In this document: piece after piece, positions 7,635-17,262 of the stretch
Layout: each line of letters starts with the position of its first letter
Numbering within the stretch: the first letter of the stretch is position 1
Assembly (NCBI GenBank): GCA_964539665.1
Contig: CAZIKB010000095.1
Span: 1 to 26,432 of the forward strand
DNA length: 26,432 bases
Source of the DNA: CAZIKB01 sp964539665
Lineage (GTDB): Bacteria; Zhuqueibacterota; Zhuqueibacteria; Oceanimicrobiales; Oceanimicrobiaceae
Direction: 5' to 3'
Notes under the pieces: model-generated
What the model was told of the DNA's origin: nothing
Databases searched by the model: none
What the model saw: only the letters and a program-made list of their open reading frames with translations
Translations under genes and position numbers: made by a program

Positions 7635-9233
7635 CTATATTGCGTTTTCTTTCAATTGCAAATTATTAGCTTGAGTGTTCAGTATACTATGCTCTGCTTC
7701 TTTACGTTTATCATTATTCATTTCATTTTGAAATATCTGAATCGCAGCTCCGGATAATGCCATAATAATCCAATAATATCTTTGATAAGAGAGATGCAGA
7801 AAAACTGCTGTACCGAGATACGCAATGATGCCGAACCACAAAGTCGAAATTATATTTGCGATTTCAGGGTTCCTTTCGTGGAAGTAGATACGCAACCGCC
7901 AAAGTCGATACATGACCAATACTACGATAGTCATAAAAGTACCAAAGCCCAATATGCCTGTTTCTGCCATCATTTCAAAATAGAGAGTATGAGCTCGCCG
8001 GCCTTTTGGTAAAAATCTATACGCAATATCCGGGTCCAACTGGTACTCCATCGAATAGAATGGCGTATATTGGCCGGGGCCAACACCCAAAATGGGATAA
8101 TCCAGAAAAGCCTTAAAAGCTGCCAGCATCTCAGTAAAACGACCTCTTGTAACCGCATCAGGTCTGTGACCGGAGCTTTGGGAAAATAATCCTTCAATAC
8201 CCAGAAGTGTTTCTACTCGTAAAAAATAACCAGGCGCGGCTATTATCATAATAACAAGGATGACTAAAACAATTACTATAACCTGATGAATCCTGATATA
8301 CCGCAAGATGGTCATAATAAGGAGCATCATGACAAGCGTCACAAACGCTCCGCGGGAATAGGTAAGAAAAATTCCACTGAGAATTAACATTGCAGCAATG
8401 AGTGCGAAAATCTTAAGCGCCCGGGAACGTTCTCCCCAATATCGAAACACAGCAAAAGGCAGCACAACCAGCATAATTTGAGCATAACGGTTTGAGCCTT
8501 CTAATGGTCCGCCAGCTCGGTCCGTTCCGCCAACTTTATCTCGCTTTCGGATTAATTTACTCCCCCCATAAATACTATCGTCATCCACATCGTCTGTTTC
8601 TATTTTTCTTTGAGCCAAACCAAAGTAATTGTTACTATAGGTCCTTGTAACATCTTGGAATACACTGAGACCGCCCAATAAAGTACAAGCCAGAATCAGT
8701 GTCCAGATTACCCGTTTCAAAATTTTGGTGTTTCGAATTACATTAATAATTAAGAAGTAAATTGCCATTCCTTCTACAACATAATTACCAATCCACGCCA
8801 TTGCACGATTTGTGTCTTTAGCAAAAAGTGAAGATGCAAACAGTATGGCAAGAAAAATCAACATCAAGATAACAACATAATCAATAACTAGCTTTTCACG
8901 TTCAAAAAAAAGATATTTAGCCAGGGGTAAGACAAGGAGCAGTGAAAAAGATCCGGCAACAAGACCAGATACACCGTGAAACTCTTTTGCAACTGCCGCG
9001 ATATTTATATAAAGTACAAACATAACCGCCAAAGTTGAAGCTTCTGACCATTTTATAGAACACAAAATCAGAATAATAACAGCGAAACCAAGGACAACTA
9101 ATTTCGCATTGAAATGAAAAACCAGATACCCGGTCAATAATAATCCGATGAGCAGGACACAAACTAACAGGAACTTAAACGTCAGCGGATTATTGAGTAC
9201 ACTTTTTGAGTTTATGGAATTATCTACAGCCAT
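7635..9233 (-). CDS. O-antigen ligase / Wzy-type polymerase family membrane protein
   Basis: A 532-residue multi-pass inner-membrane protein of the WaaL/Wzy family (PF04932). It has about a dozen hydrophobic segments, with the family signature in the central and C-terminal parts: TYSRGAF (291-297), the large periplasmic loop with GVGPGQY (383-389), and RRAHTLYFEMMAETGILG (412-429), where the conserved His and Arg are placed. It would polymerise repeat units on the periplasmic face or ligate the chain to an acceptor. With the flippase at 17269-18843 it makes a Wzx/Wzy-type assembly pathway plausible. It begins 6 bases after the VTC gene stop. A charged insertion around 210-245 (DDVDDDS) is unusual. 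Ligase and polymerase cannot be separated by sequence alone. Confidence 0.9.
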   Translation of the reverse strand: MAVDNSINSKSVLNNPLTFKFLLVCVLLIGLLLTGYLVFHFNAKLVVLGFAVIILILCSIKWSEASTLAVMFVLYINIAAVAKEFHGVSGLVAGSFSLLLVLPLAKYLFFEREKLVIDYVVILMLIFLAILFASSLFAKDTNRAMAWIGNYVVEGMAIYFLIINVIRNTKILKRVIWTLILACTLLGGLSVFQDVTRTYSNNYFGLAQRKIETDDVDDDSIYGGSKLIRKRDKVGGTDRAGGPLEGSNRYAQIMLVVLPFAVFRYWGERSRALKIFALIAAMLILSGIFLTYSRGAFVTLVMMLLIMTILRYIRIHQVIVIVLVILVIMIIAAPGYFLRVETLLGIEGLFSQSSGHRPDAVTRGRFTEMLAAFKAFLDYPILGVGPGQYTPFYSMEYQLDPDIAYRFLPKGRRAHTLYFEMMAETGILGFGTFMTIVVLVMYRLWRLRIYFHERNPEIANIISTLWFGIIAYLGTAVFLHLSYQRYYWIIMALSGAAIQIFQNEMNNDKRKEAEHSILNTQANNLQLKENAI

Positions 9234-9239
9234 TAAAAG

Positions 9240-9938
9240 TTACCACAAATATATTTTTTGAATACCATTGGCATATTTTGAACTTTTAGTCACTCGGAAC
9301 GGGAAATAACTTGAAATTCTGCTGGCATGATTATCCAGGTCTTGATTGTATTTCAACTCAACAATTAAATAATGGTCATCAACAGATTTATGTAAAAACG
9401 TATTGTTTTTCTGATTAATCCGATAAAATTCCAGCTTTGAATCGATGGTCATTCTGTAATTGCGATCAGCGGTTTGAAAGTACCTTCGACTATAGCGGTT
9501 TAGCAGAGTGAGCTGCATGGAGGTTAAATCCACTCCTAAAGAGCCGGGAAGATCAGAATTTTTAAATACAACCATAATATCTTCAATACTAAATTTTTCA
9601 TCCAGAGAAAATGGGGTCAGGGGATAAAACTTTTTTCTGCCAACTAATCCATCTTTGATTTTAAGCTCCAGCACGGGTTTTTCAATGTAACCCAATACGT
9701 CACCATACCAGCGAATGCGACATTTTATTCTATTCCGCAGACCATCAATTGTGGCAAAATAGCAATTCATCAGGCATGAATCAAAGTAAATATTATTGAT
9801 GAACCTCTCATAAAATATTTCTGAGAACATGCCCGGATGCAATTTAATCAGCAATTCCACCTGGGGCTTAGTCAATTCTGTTACGACAAACTTCCGTTCG
9901 TAGCGATAGTTTATTGCTTGATTTTCTATTGTGTTCAT
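9240..9938 (-). CDS. VTC domain protein (polyphosphate polymerase-like)
   Basis: A 232-residue protein matching the VTC domain (PF09359), a triphosphate-tunnel fold that in yeast Vtc4 makes polyphosphate from ATP. Recognisable elements are YRYERKF (11-17), the basic strand RNRIKCRIRWYG, LELKIKDGLVGRKK with alternating charged residues that would line the tunnel, YSRRYF, and the late VELKYN. No transmembrane segment is seen, unlike eukaryotic VTC proteins. Adjacent DUF4956 and CotH genes are a known bacterial association with VTC. A good Shine-Dalgarno site (AGGAAACA before ATG) supports the start. It lies 11 bases after the metallophosphoesterase stop. The product here (polyphosphate or another phosphoanhydride) is not determined. 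Confidence 0.88.
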   Translation of the reverse strand: MNTIENQAINYRYERKFVVTELTKPQVELLIKLHPGMFSEIFYERFINNIYFDSCLMNCYFATIDGLRNRIKCRIRWYGDVLGYIEKPVLELKIKDGLVGRKKFYPLTPFSLDEKFSIEDIMVVFKNSDLPGSLGVDLTSMQLTLLNRYSRRYFQTADRNYRMTIDSKLEFYRINQKNNTFLHKSVDDHYLIVELKYNQDLDNHASRISSYFPFRVTKSSKYANGIQKIYLW

Positions 9939-9949
9939 TGTTTCCTATC

Positions 9950-10849
9950 CTAATTAAACCTCACACTCTCCTGCTTACCGAATCCCTGTAAATTAATTCT
10001 GGCATTACCATCGATTGAAACGATACCGAATGAGTTATTCTGTAAAGTAGCACCGTCAACCAGCGCCTTCAATGTAAAATAATGAATTCCGTTGATTTTA
10101 GTATCTCCTCCCCTGTGATCATGGCCTTGAAAGACAGCCACAACATTGCCGGCCTTTTCCAGAATTTTCCTGATTTCATCCGCGTTATTCACGCCATGAG
10201 GCCGCTGTTCATCATTTAGATTCTGGTGGACAAAAATACAGGTTGTTTTATCATGTGCCTTTTTCAAATCCTGAGCCAGCCAATTTTGCTGCGCAGCATG
10301 AATATAAGTATCCTTCCACTTAAAATTCCCGCTATTATAATCTGCGCCATTTTTCATAAAATTAGCATCAAGAATAACAAAATGATAATTGCCCGCGTCA
10401 AATGAATAAAAACTTTTATTCACATCAGCGCCGCAATTATCAAGGCATTCGTCTTTTGAAAATCTCGCCAGATCATGATTTCCAAGAACATAATGTTTTG
10501 CACCTTTGAATTGGGAAAACACCTGGCTTATCGATTTCAGATGACTTAATTCAGTGGATTTATCTTTAGCCTTATCAATCAAGTCTCCAAGATGGACGAC
10601 AAATGCAAGCTCATTATTATTGAAGTTATCAATACAATGCTGCAGTTTTACCAAAGAATCTCTATAATAGCGATTGTTGCGCATATCCCTATCAGCATAG
10701 TGCAAATCCGCAACCATGCCAAATGAAAATTCGGCTGCCTTTTCTTTGGAGTGACATCGAGGAGGTCTGATATAGAAAAATTCTGTGAAGCCAAAACCAG
10801 CAATGGCCGATAGTTTTAGAAATTCTCTCCGTGTTAATTCACTTTTCAT
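9950..10849 (-). CDS. Tat-exported calcineurin-like metallophosphoesterase
   Basis: A 299-residue protein opening with a twin-arginine-type signal (TRREFLKLS, residues 6-14) and a hydrophobic stretch, so export in a folded metal-loaded form is likely. The metallophosphoesterase core (PF00149) has every motif: DLHYAD (D48, H50), GDLID (D89), GNHD (N124, H125), VHQN (H208) and GHDH (H243, H245). Its substrate is a phosphomonoester, diester or polyphosphate outside the cytoplasm. Lying between DUF4956 and VTC, it could trim or turn over the phosphate compound those proteins make (inference). Its ATG overlaps the stop of the DUF4956 gene (ATGA, 10846-10849), indicating translational coupling. Confidence 0.9.
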   Translation of the reverse strand: MKSELTRREFLKLSAIAGFGFTEFFYIRPPRCHSKEKAAEFSFGMVADLHYADRDMRNNRYYRDSLVKLQHCIDNFNNNELAFVVHLGDLIDKAKDKSTELSHLKSISQVFSQFKGAKHYVLGNHDLARFSKDECLDNCGADVNKSFYSFDAGNYHFVILDANFMKNGADYNSGNFKWKDTYIHAAQQNWLAQDLKKAHDKTTCIFVHQNLNDEQRPHGVNNADEIRKILEKAGNVVAVFQGHDHRGGDTKINGIHYFTLKALVDGATLQNNSFGIVSIDGNARINLQGFGKQESVRFN

Positions 10850-11532
10850 GTAGTGATGCCATTATTGTCCAGGAATGTAATTTTAATATCTTCGTTCAGT
10901 TTTTGCAGGCCAGTTTTACTTTGATTCAATTTCGTATAGTCATCGAATCCTACTAAAAATGATGCTTCGAGAACTTCTTTTGTCTCATCAAATCGTTTGA
11001 GGTTAACATCTGAACAATACTTTTTCAATGTCGAAATAATTTCGTCCAAATTTGCTTTCTGTGGGTTGTGACTGGTGACGGTTAAATACAGATTTTGAGT
11101 ATCTTCCGATTTTTGTGAGGCATGTTTCAACCAGATAATGCCAGATATGATGGCAAAGGCAACCACCGTGATAATTCTTTGATCGGCGCCGAAACCTAAA
11201 CCGATGGCAATGGCTAAAAATAAAAATGCTAATTCTTCCGGTTCTTTGATAGCGGCACGAAATCGTACAATTGAAAGTGCGCCCACAAGACCCAGGGACA
11301 ACGCCAACGAGGATTTAACGATACTGATGATGAGCATCGTGGTCAGAGTTAATAGCATGAAATTTTTTGCAAACATTTTGCGATTCGAAAGAGAATGTCC
11401 ATATTTAGTATACAGAAAGCTCAAAATGTAAGCTAAAATAGCTGCCAATACCAGATTGAATATAAAACCAAAAACTGGCACCTGTACGCTTTGTGTCGTT
11501 AAAAACTCTTGAAATGTCTGAGTTTTACCCAT
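10846..11532 (-). CDS. DUF4956 membrane protein
   Basis: A 228-residue protein of family DUF4956 (PF16316). About four transmembrane segments occupy residues 20-140, with the characteristic conserved run SLGLVGALSIVRFRAAIKEP between helices, then FLFLAIAIGLGFG. The C-terminal 85 residues form a soluble, ferredoxin-like-sized domain beginning NLYLTVTSHNP. The biochemical function is unknown; the family is recurrently encoded beside VTC and CotH genes, and the same context holds here. A strong Shine-Dalgarno site GGAGG lies 8 bases before the ATG. The 139-base spacer upstream has no gene, only a weak GAAAC/GTTTC hairpin. Confidence 0.88.
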   Translation of the reverse strand: MGKTQTFQEFLTTQSVQVPVFGFIFNLVLAAILAYILSFLYTKYGHSLSNRKMFAKNFMLLTLTTMLIISIVKSSLALSLGLVGALSIVRFRAAIKEPEELAFLFLAIAIGLGFGADQRIITVVAFAIISGIIWLKHASQKSEDTQNLYLTVTSHNPQKANLDEIISTLKKYCSDVNLKRFDETKEVLEASFLVGFDDYTKLNQSKTGLQKLNEDIKITFLDNNGITT

Positions 11533-11671
11533 TTAGTTGACCTCCATATTCTTGTATTGTCAAACTGTTTATTTCTTTGATAAATTATGCCTATATCCCT
11601 ATCTATTAATTCGGTTAAAAATGCAAATTATTGAAACTTTAGTTTCCCATTTCCGGATTTTTACCTTCTTT

Positions 11672-12736
11672 CTAATTAAGAGCTTTTGCATGCGTCCAAT
11701 CTGTCCAACCGATGTTTTTACCCGGCCTGGCAGGAACCGGCGCCGGAAATTTCGTACCATAGTAGTAATTAATTAGATGCGGTTCCCAAACATCATCACC
11801 CTCAGCCGGGAAATGTGCGACATTGTGGAGCCATTCAAAAGCACGCAGCAATGCCTTATCCTGCCAATTCCAGACATCATAGCCAGCACGGTTTAGAATG
11901 ACCGCTTGCGCAAGCGAACCCTGCAAAGCGCCGTACACATAATTTTCCTTCGGAGGGGGCCATGTAAAACCACCGTCGCGACGCTGGTCATCGGGCAGTA
12001 CTCCGTCAATCGATTGCTCATATTTCACCGCGCCTTTTGGATTGATACCGACAGGCTTTTGAGGATCAGCCTGCCAATCCAAATCTTTATATTTAAAACC
12101 AGAATAGGACTGCCGATCTCCCAGCCAGCCTTTAAAAACTTTCGCGGTTCGCGCAATCTCGTCAGTGTCGTCTAAATACACAGCTATCGCAACTCTGCTG
12201 GCGCCAGCGTGTGTTCCCCAATTATTGGGTCTGATTTCATGGGTAGTTTGCAGGCTTCTGCCTTTAAATTTTTTAGTTAGCATTTTACGGAGCCAGCTTC
12301 GGAAAATTGTGTCTTTGTCTTCAGGTAAATTCACCAGGTCCGCTGCTATTACAAAAGCGATGAGTCCACGCCCAAGCGCTAAAGTATTAGCGCCCCTTTC
12401 GGTACCCATGGCGTCCATACAGACTTTAATAACTTCTTCACGATATTTAGCCTTGCCGGTTCGTGCATAGACCAGAGCTTTAGCCATAACCTGAACATTC
12501 ACCGGGTCGTTCAAATCGGATAGATCTGGCCGACTCAGTGATTTGTCGGCTGCGGATTGGACGTTTTCCCAGGCTCGCCCTGACATTGGCAATTTGGCCA
12601 GTTCTTCAGGGCTAATCCAAATGCCATGACTTTTAGCGTTGTTCGTTTTCTGAGCACACGAATTTCCCACGGTAGTTACCAAGGCGATAAAAAAGATCCC
12701 AAAAACGAGAAACATCCTGTTAACTGAATTATGCAT
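11672..12736 (-). CDS. Alginate lyase family protein, secreted
   Basis: A predicted polysaccharide lyase-like protein (alginate lyase superfamily, PF05426, alpha/alpha toroid), about 354 residues. The N-terminus carries a hydrophobic export signal (MFLVFGIFFIALVTTVG) ending near SCAQ; the Cys is preceded by GNS, so a lipoprotein site is possible but not canonical. Core motifs include ARTGKAKYREEV, RPNNWGTHAGASR with the conserved Asn/His region, and a late NYYYG. It probably cleaves or binds a uronic-acid-containing glycan in the periplasm, as lyases in alginate and exopolysaccharide loci clear mislocalised polymer. I chose ATG at 12736 over an upstream GTG at 12745 because AGGTGA (12742-12747) is correctly spaced for the ATG. 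It starts 34 bases after the CotH gene stop. Confidence 0.82.
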   Translation of the reverse strand: MHNSVNRMFLVFGIFFIALVTTVGNSCAQKTNNAKSHGIWISPEELAKLPMSGRAWENVQSAADKSLSRPDLSDLNDPVNVQVMAKALVYARTGKAKYREEVIKVCMDAMGTERGANTLALGRGLIAFVIAADLVNLPEDKDTIFRSWLRKMLTKKFKGRSLQTTHEIRPNNWGTHAGASRVAIAVYLDDTDEIARTAKVFKGWLGDRQSYSGFKYKDLDWQADPQKPVGINPKGAVKYEQSIDGVLPDDQRRDGGFTWPPPKENYVYGALQGSLAQAVILNRAGYDVWNWQDKALLRAFEWLHNVAHFPAEGDDVWEPHLINYYYGTKFPAPVPARPGKNIGWTDWTHAKALN

Positions 12737-12741
12737 AAAGT

Positions 12742-12747
12742 TCACCT
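12742..12747 (-). promoter_or_regulatory. Shine-Dalgarno site fixing the lyase start
   Basis: AGGTGA on the minus strand, 5 bases before ATG 12734-12736. It overlaps the competing GTG start, which therefore has no site of its own. Confidence 0.6.
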
Positions 12748-12779
12748 GCAGAAATCTTAAGCGTTATTGATACGTCCTG

Positions 12780-15425
12780 TTATTTGCTGCTTTTACCAAA
12801 TTCAACTCCGTAGAGAATATCCTTAACATTCTTACGGCTGGTTGCAATGGCTTCACCTTCAACAATCAGCCTGGAATTTTCCTCGACCAGATAAGGGATC
12901 GCGATTTCACCCTTTTCTAACTCTTTCACAGTGATTATAGCCACATCAAACTCAGGCTTTTTTTGATACACTGTAAATCCAATTTCACAATCCGCAATTT
13001 TAATCTTGTTTATGGTTATTTCAGATTTGTCTTTACTGGCTACGGCGATTTCAGAATTTACTATTTCCACATTATTAACCAGCATCTGACTATTTTCACC
13101 GGCGCTTAAGCCTTTATCACCAGCATTATTAATGAAAACGTCATGAACTTCTATCGCGCTTCCTGAAACATCGATTGCATCATTGCCAGAGTTGATAAAA
13201 GATGAATTTGAAATTTTACCTTTAGTAAAGTCTCCATCAAAAGCATCAGAGAAAATACCTTTGAAGAGCGATTTATCAATTATGAATTCTGCACGTATTA
13301 CATTCAATGCGTCTTCTGACCTGTTATTCAAAAATTGACAATGGGAGAAATGCACAGGCGATTCATAGAATGTGACGGCTCCTGTTAACCCCCAGCCATT
13401 TTTAGAGGGATTAGAAAGGTTGTCAAACTTAACATAATCTAAAATGGATATTTCCTTTGCACTCACGACAGTTATACCCTGGCCGGTAGAATCTGTCGAA
13501 TGAATGACAATTGGATAATCTTCGCTCCCCTGAAAATTTATAGGTGAATAGGACAAAATAGTAGCAGAATTAGTAAGATTGAGCTTTGTACCTTCTCTGC
13601 AAAGCACCTCATATCCGGCAGGTATAATCAAGCTTTGACCAATATTCCAGTTGCCGGATTTTATCGACACTTTTTTTGTTTGCTCGTTCACAGTAATAAA
13701 TTTAAATTTACCCAGATCAGGCGATTTTCTCATGAAATCATTCTCGACGAAATTATCGGTCTGAAGGGACCAGGAATATACATTTTCCTGGCGCAGTTGA
13801 CTCGTACCTAATATTTTGAAATTTATACGTAACTCACTGCGCATGGTATCTGACCAGACGAAACCCGCAGGAATAGAAAAGTTAACTTTTTGATAGGCCA
13901 CTAAATTCTGCGGTATCTTTGGTTCCAACACTGTTCGGTGAGCTGGTTTAAATCTAATGATATCTTTATAAGCAACATCAAGCACCTGAACTGGTAAGGC
14001 CTGGGCATTGCCAAGCTCAAGCTTAAAAAACTCACCAGAAGCTTCAGAAAAATAGGCATGCAGGCCTTTTGCCGGATTTAAGACATTTCTTATTGCCTGT
14101 TGATTTTGATACAATAAAGTTTTCGAATAGTGAAAAAATGGAAATTCCTTATATATTATTTTGAGATTTTCCTGCATCTCGTCATTAATATCATTCAGAA
14201 GCGCCCCCAGGTAAGATGGTGAAGAAACTTTCTCTAACTCTTTTATATATTCCTCATACAATATCTGATCACTAAATGCAATATCTTTAAATTTATTTAC
14301 AGGTGAATAAAACGCCCGGTTCGAACCTACCACGTGAATAGTCTTTCTACCCGCGTTAGCATCAAAACCAATGGGTTCTAACATGGCTGTTACAGGATTA
14401 AAATAAAATCTTAAATTTTGCCACATCACAGCATGTTCGGCGCCTAATAAATCCGATAATGCGAAAAATGTAGCTAATTTTTTTACATCGAATACTTTAT
14501 GCGTGGGTAATTCCTTTCTCCTGAATAATTCAATCAGGTTTTGCGCAGTGACAAACTGTTTATAAAGCACTGGATTATTTAAAATCGTATTTGTTTTAAA
14601 AACATCAATACTGCTCGCACTTTCTGCCTGCAAACCCGTTGGACTGTTGTTACCCGTTAAATGATGCGCAGCCCTGTCCGCCCAGAGGTAATTTTCATCG
14701 TATTTTAAAATCGGCCCTTCACGATATTGATTATGCTCAACCACACGTTTCTCAAAGTGTTCTTCAAGAGCATAGACGCCTAAATTTTTTCCATTCAGAG
14801 TAACTTCGATAAAATCATAACGCAAAGAGATTAAATCTTCTCGTTTCAACGCCTGATGAAAAATCCATTCATAAATATAGTTGCGTGTCTTTGGATGATG
14901 AATGGAAAATTGCTTCATGCCAAAAAGCGTATTGTCGCCTCTTACTTTAATCCTGAACGACCATTTATCTCCCAGGAGGTGATCGATCCAATCGCCTTTT
15001 AAGCGAAGCCTTACTTTGATTGTTTTATCCTGATACCTGATTGAGGCTGGAACAAAATCTTCGGCGCTGGTCATCAAAATCCCGCTTGCTAATGCCTGTG
15101 ACCTCTTGTAGGCTATTTTTTGCAAGTCATTATGTTTGACATCGATTGTAATTCGTTCCGGGGCAGATGCTAAATAGCCTTTGATGAAATTTGGTACAAT
15201 GTTGAATCTTGTTTGAATTGCGTTTTCAAAAAATTCATGATAGGAATCTGCTTTTTTAGCTTTGTACAAATACATACCATAATAAATACTTGACAAAGAT
15301 ATTGCTGTCAGAATAAAAATAAAAACAAGCGTAATAACAAATACATTCTTCCTGAGCGATTTGATGTAATTTAATACAGGATTTTCACGCCATTTACTTT
15401 TATTTTTGTAGTTTTTAATGATCAT
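12780..15425 (-). CDS. CotH kinase-like protein with C-terminal beta-helix
   Basis: An 881-residue protein with one membrane anchor (about 27-50) and a large extracytoplasmic part. Residues about 90-430 match the CotH family (PF08757), atypical protein-kinase-fold enzymes that phosphorylate spore-coat proteins in Bacillus: RLKGDW, SIHHPKTRNYIYEW, YALEEHFEKR (219-228), GPILKYDENYLW (237-248), and GFDAN (353-357) in the metal-binding position. Residues about 595-830 form a right-handed beta-helix beginning IIPAGYEVLCREGTKLN, with repeated acidic turns (EDALNV, SDAFDGDF, NDAIDVSG). The same module occurs in the protein at 24611-25699. The likely role is phosphorylation or binding of a surface protein or glycan (inference). 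GAGG lies 8 bases before the ATG. It is the first gene after a 162-base gap, so it may have its own promoter. Confidence 0.87.
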   Translation of the reverse strand: MIIKNYKNKSKWRENPVLNYIKSLRKNVFVITLVFIFILTAISLSSIYYGMYLYKAKKADSYHEFFENAIQTRFNIVPNFIKGYLASAPERITIDVKHNDLQKIAYKRSQALASGILMTSAEDFVPASIRYQDKTIKVRLRLKGDWIDHLLGDKWSFRIKVRGDNTLFGMKQFSIHHPKTRNYIYEWIFHQALKREDLISLRYDFIEVTLNGKNLGVYALEEHFEKRVVEHNQYREGPILKYDENYLWADRAAHHLTGNNSPTGLQAESASSIDVFKTNTILNNPVLYKQFVTAQNLIELFRRKELPTHKVFDVKKLATFFALSDLLGAEHAVMWQNLRFYFNPVTAMLEPIGFDANAGRKTIHVVGSNRAFYSPVNKFKDIAFSDQILYEEYIKELEKVSSPSYLGALLNDINDEMQENLKIIYKEFPFFHYSKTLLYQNQQAIRNVLNPAKGLHAYFSEASGEFFKLELGNAQALPVQVLDVAYKDIIRFKPAHRTVLEPKIPQNLVAYQKVNFSIPAGFVWSDTMRSELRINFKILGTSQLRQENVYSWSLQTDNFVENDFMRKSPDLGKFKFITVNEQTKKVSIKSGNWNIGQSLIIPAGYEVLCREGTKLNLTNSATILSYSPINFQGSEDYPIVIHSTDSTGQGITVVSAKEISILDYVKFDNLSNPSKNGWGLTGAVTFYESPVHFSHCQFLNNRSEDALNVIRAEFIIDKSLFKGIFSDAFDGDFTKGKISNSSFINSGNDAIDVSGSAIEVHDVFINNAGDKGLSAGENSQMLVNNVEIVNSEIAVASKDKSEITINKIKIADCEIGFTVYQKKPEFDVAIITVKELEKGEIAIPYLVEENSRLIVEGEAIATSRKNVKDILYGVEFGKSSK

Positions 15426-15587
15426 TTAAAGAACCTCAAAATTAGTCAATTTATTTACTGTCTAATTTCCTTTATATCAAATTATCAATACTCTCAAATA
15501 TAACATTTGCGCAAATACAATTTGTTACCTCGAATTCGTGACCGGCCATTCTGCTTTCATCTGCCATTTCGCCACTCAAAATTCCAT

Positions 15588-17258
15588 CTAAGTAAACGCT
15601 AATGAACTTCTATTATCTATAGCCAGCCGCAACAAATTCACATAGTGCCCGGAATCCAGCTTTTCCCCGGTTAAGCGTGTAGATTCCTTCAACGCACGAT
15701 GCATCCAGCAAGTGTAGAACAGAGACTCAATTAATTCATGGTCTAATCCTATAAGATTACAGTATTTACTGACAATCTCCTGTAATAGAGTACTCAGGGC
15801 TGATGGCTGCAAAAAGTGCTGTGTAAAGTTCTTTAGAGCATCGCGGCTGCCCTGCTGTCGGGAGACCCATGAGCCATAGGTTCTGAAAAAATAAAATAGA
15901 TCCCACAAAGGCATCCCTTGCGGCTCGCCAGCTTCCCAATCCATGAAAATCACTTTCCCTGCCTTCGAAACCAGAATATTCCATGTGCCAGGATCGCCGT
16001 GCTGAAAGACCAGCGGGAAAACCTGTTTACTATCTGTGATGGCATGAATTTTTTGGTAAAGAAACATTTGATGTTCATTTGATAATTTGTAAATGGCTAT
16101 AAATCGTTTATATAATTTGCTGAGAGCGATGGCGACTTCACCGGGCACGGCCGCACTTTTGCTGCCCTCGGCGGCGCCTAACTGCACCAGCCAGTTCACG
16201 GCATCGTGAAAAACAGGACATGATTCGTTAGCCGCGGTACGGGCACGAAACGGTTCGCCATCTACCGCCCGTTGTCCTAAAATCGCCAAATGGTTGTGAT
16301 AGTCAAAAAACAATGCCTCTGGAAATGTTTCCTGGCTTACAATTTGCTTTTCTTTCAGTAGCTTCAGTACACGATTCTCATTTTCGAGTCGATAGTTAAA
16401 CTCCGGGCCCCGGGTCATTTTTATGACTATCTCGGGCAAACTCGCCGTACGTTCGAACAAATAGAAAATCGCTTTATTCGAATTACCCAGGCCTCGGGTT
16501 GAGAGTCCAAACCGATAGCCGTTCAAATCGAAGCCACTTTTTTCTGCAAGAGATTTCAGGTACATTGGCGGCTGAGCTATCCCACCATTTACCGGAGCTT
16601 GTCGCAGCAGTACCGCCCGCCGCGGGGTCAGGTATTTTAACCAGCCAATTTTACTCAAATGCTTACCAATCTGACTCAATGCTCGTTTTTTTATAGACTG
16701 GCCATACATGACATTACTAAAAAAGTAGGTGGCAATCTTTTCATCCCAAACAGGCTGCGCTGTACGCATCTTTCCTGTAAACGGCATCAACCAGAAAACC
16801 TGTGCAGCTTTGAAGCGAGCTCCCAAATCCTTAATACTATTTGTCTCGAAATAAATGACTCCATGCATGCTTAAGATTCTATTCAATTCAGCAAAGGTGT
16901 TTTTCTCCTTAAAATCCTGCGTTTCAGTTTTTTCATCATATTTGAAAATGAGATCCAGGCTATTGTCTGCAAAAGGTAACTTGTCTAAACTGTCAACACA
17001 TATCAATTGTAGATTCTGAATTTTTTGAATCTGGATTTCCTGGGATAACTTTAACAATTTTATTTTCTTATTGGACACTACAAATATTTTTTGACCCAGG
17101 GTACCATAAACAGAAAGATCATTTACTGAAGGTGCGCCGATACAAAGAACGTGATCAAACCTGAGACTCGGCAGTAAATATCGCCAATCGGCGACAGCTA
17201 ATCCACCTCTAAGATTTGTCCCAGGCACAAATTTGGTATTTAAGGTAATTTCAAGCAT
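15588..17258 (-). CDS. Methyltransferase-like / APH-like kinase fusion
   Basis: A two-domain protein of about 556 residues. The N-terminal ~200 residues resemble a class I methyltransferase (DWRYLLP at 24-30, VLCIG, then PFADNSLDLIF and FAELNRILSMHGVIYFET, as in Methyltransf_11). The glycine-rich SAM loop is poor. The C-terminal half is an APH-like kinase with VIKMTR (K280), ENENRVL, FQHGDPGTWN (H420, D422, N427) and MDWE (D440), so the kinase site is complete. The separate genes at 6898-7611 and 5852-6889 are the split counterparts in the same order. The start is ATG 17256-17258, supported by GGAGA 4 bases upstream; a TTG at 17295-17297 would overlap the flippase gene by 29 bases without such support. 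It starts 10 bases after the flippase stop. Confidence 0.85.
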   Translation of the reverse strand: MLEITLNTKFVPGTNLRGGLAVADWRYLLPSLRFDHVLCIGAPSVNDLSVYGTLGQKIFVVSNKKIKLLKLSQEIQIQKIQNLQLICVDSLDKLPFADNSLDLIFKYDEKTETQDFKEKNTFAELNRILSMHGVIYFETNSIKDLGARFKAAQVFWLMPFTGKMRTAQPVWDEKIATYFFSNVMYGQSIKKRALSQIGKHLSKIGWLKYLTPRRAVLLRQAPVNGGIAQPPMYLKSLAEKSGFDLNGYRFGLSTRGLGNSNKAIFYLFERTASLPEIVIKMTRGPEFNYRLENENRVLKLLKEKQIVSQETFPEALFFDYHNHLAILGQRAVDGEPFRARTAANESCPVFHDAVNWLVQLGAAEGSKSAAVPGEVAIALSKLYKRFIAIYKLSNEHQMFLYQKIHAITDSKQVFPLVFQHGDPGTWNILVSKAGKVIFMDWEAGEPQGMPLWDLFYFFRTYGSWVSRQQGSRDALKNFTQHFLQPSALSTLLQEIVSKYCNLIGLDHELIESLFYTCWMHRALKESTRLTGEKLDSGHYVNLLRLAIDNRSSLAFT

Positions 17259-17262
17259 CAGT

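Noticed and set aside
15471..15497. Possible promoter for the CotH gene (TTGAGA and TATAAA on the minus strand)
   Set aside because: Spacing is only 15 bases and the sequence is AT-rich throughout, so chance matches are likely.
15541..15587. Pyrimidine-rich CCATT-containing stretch before the fusion gene stop
   Set aside because: CCA positions are spaced 17 and 9 bases apart, so it does not follow the 8-base period.
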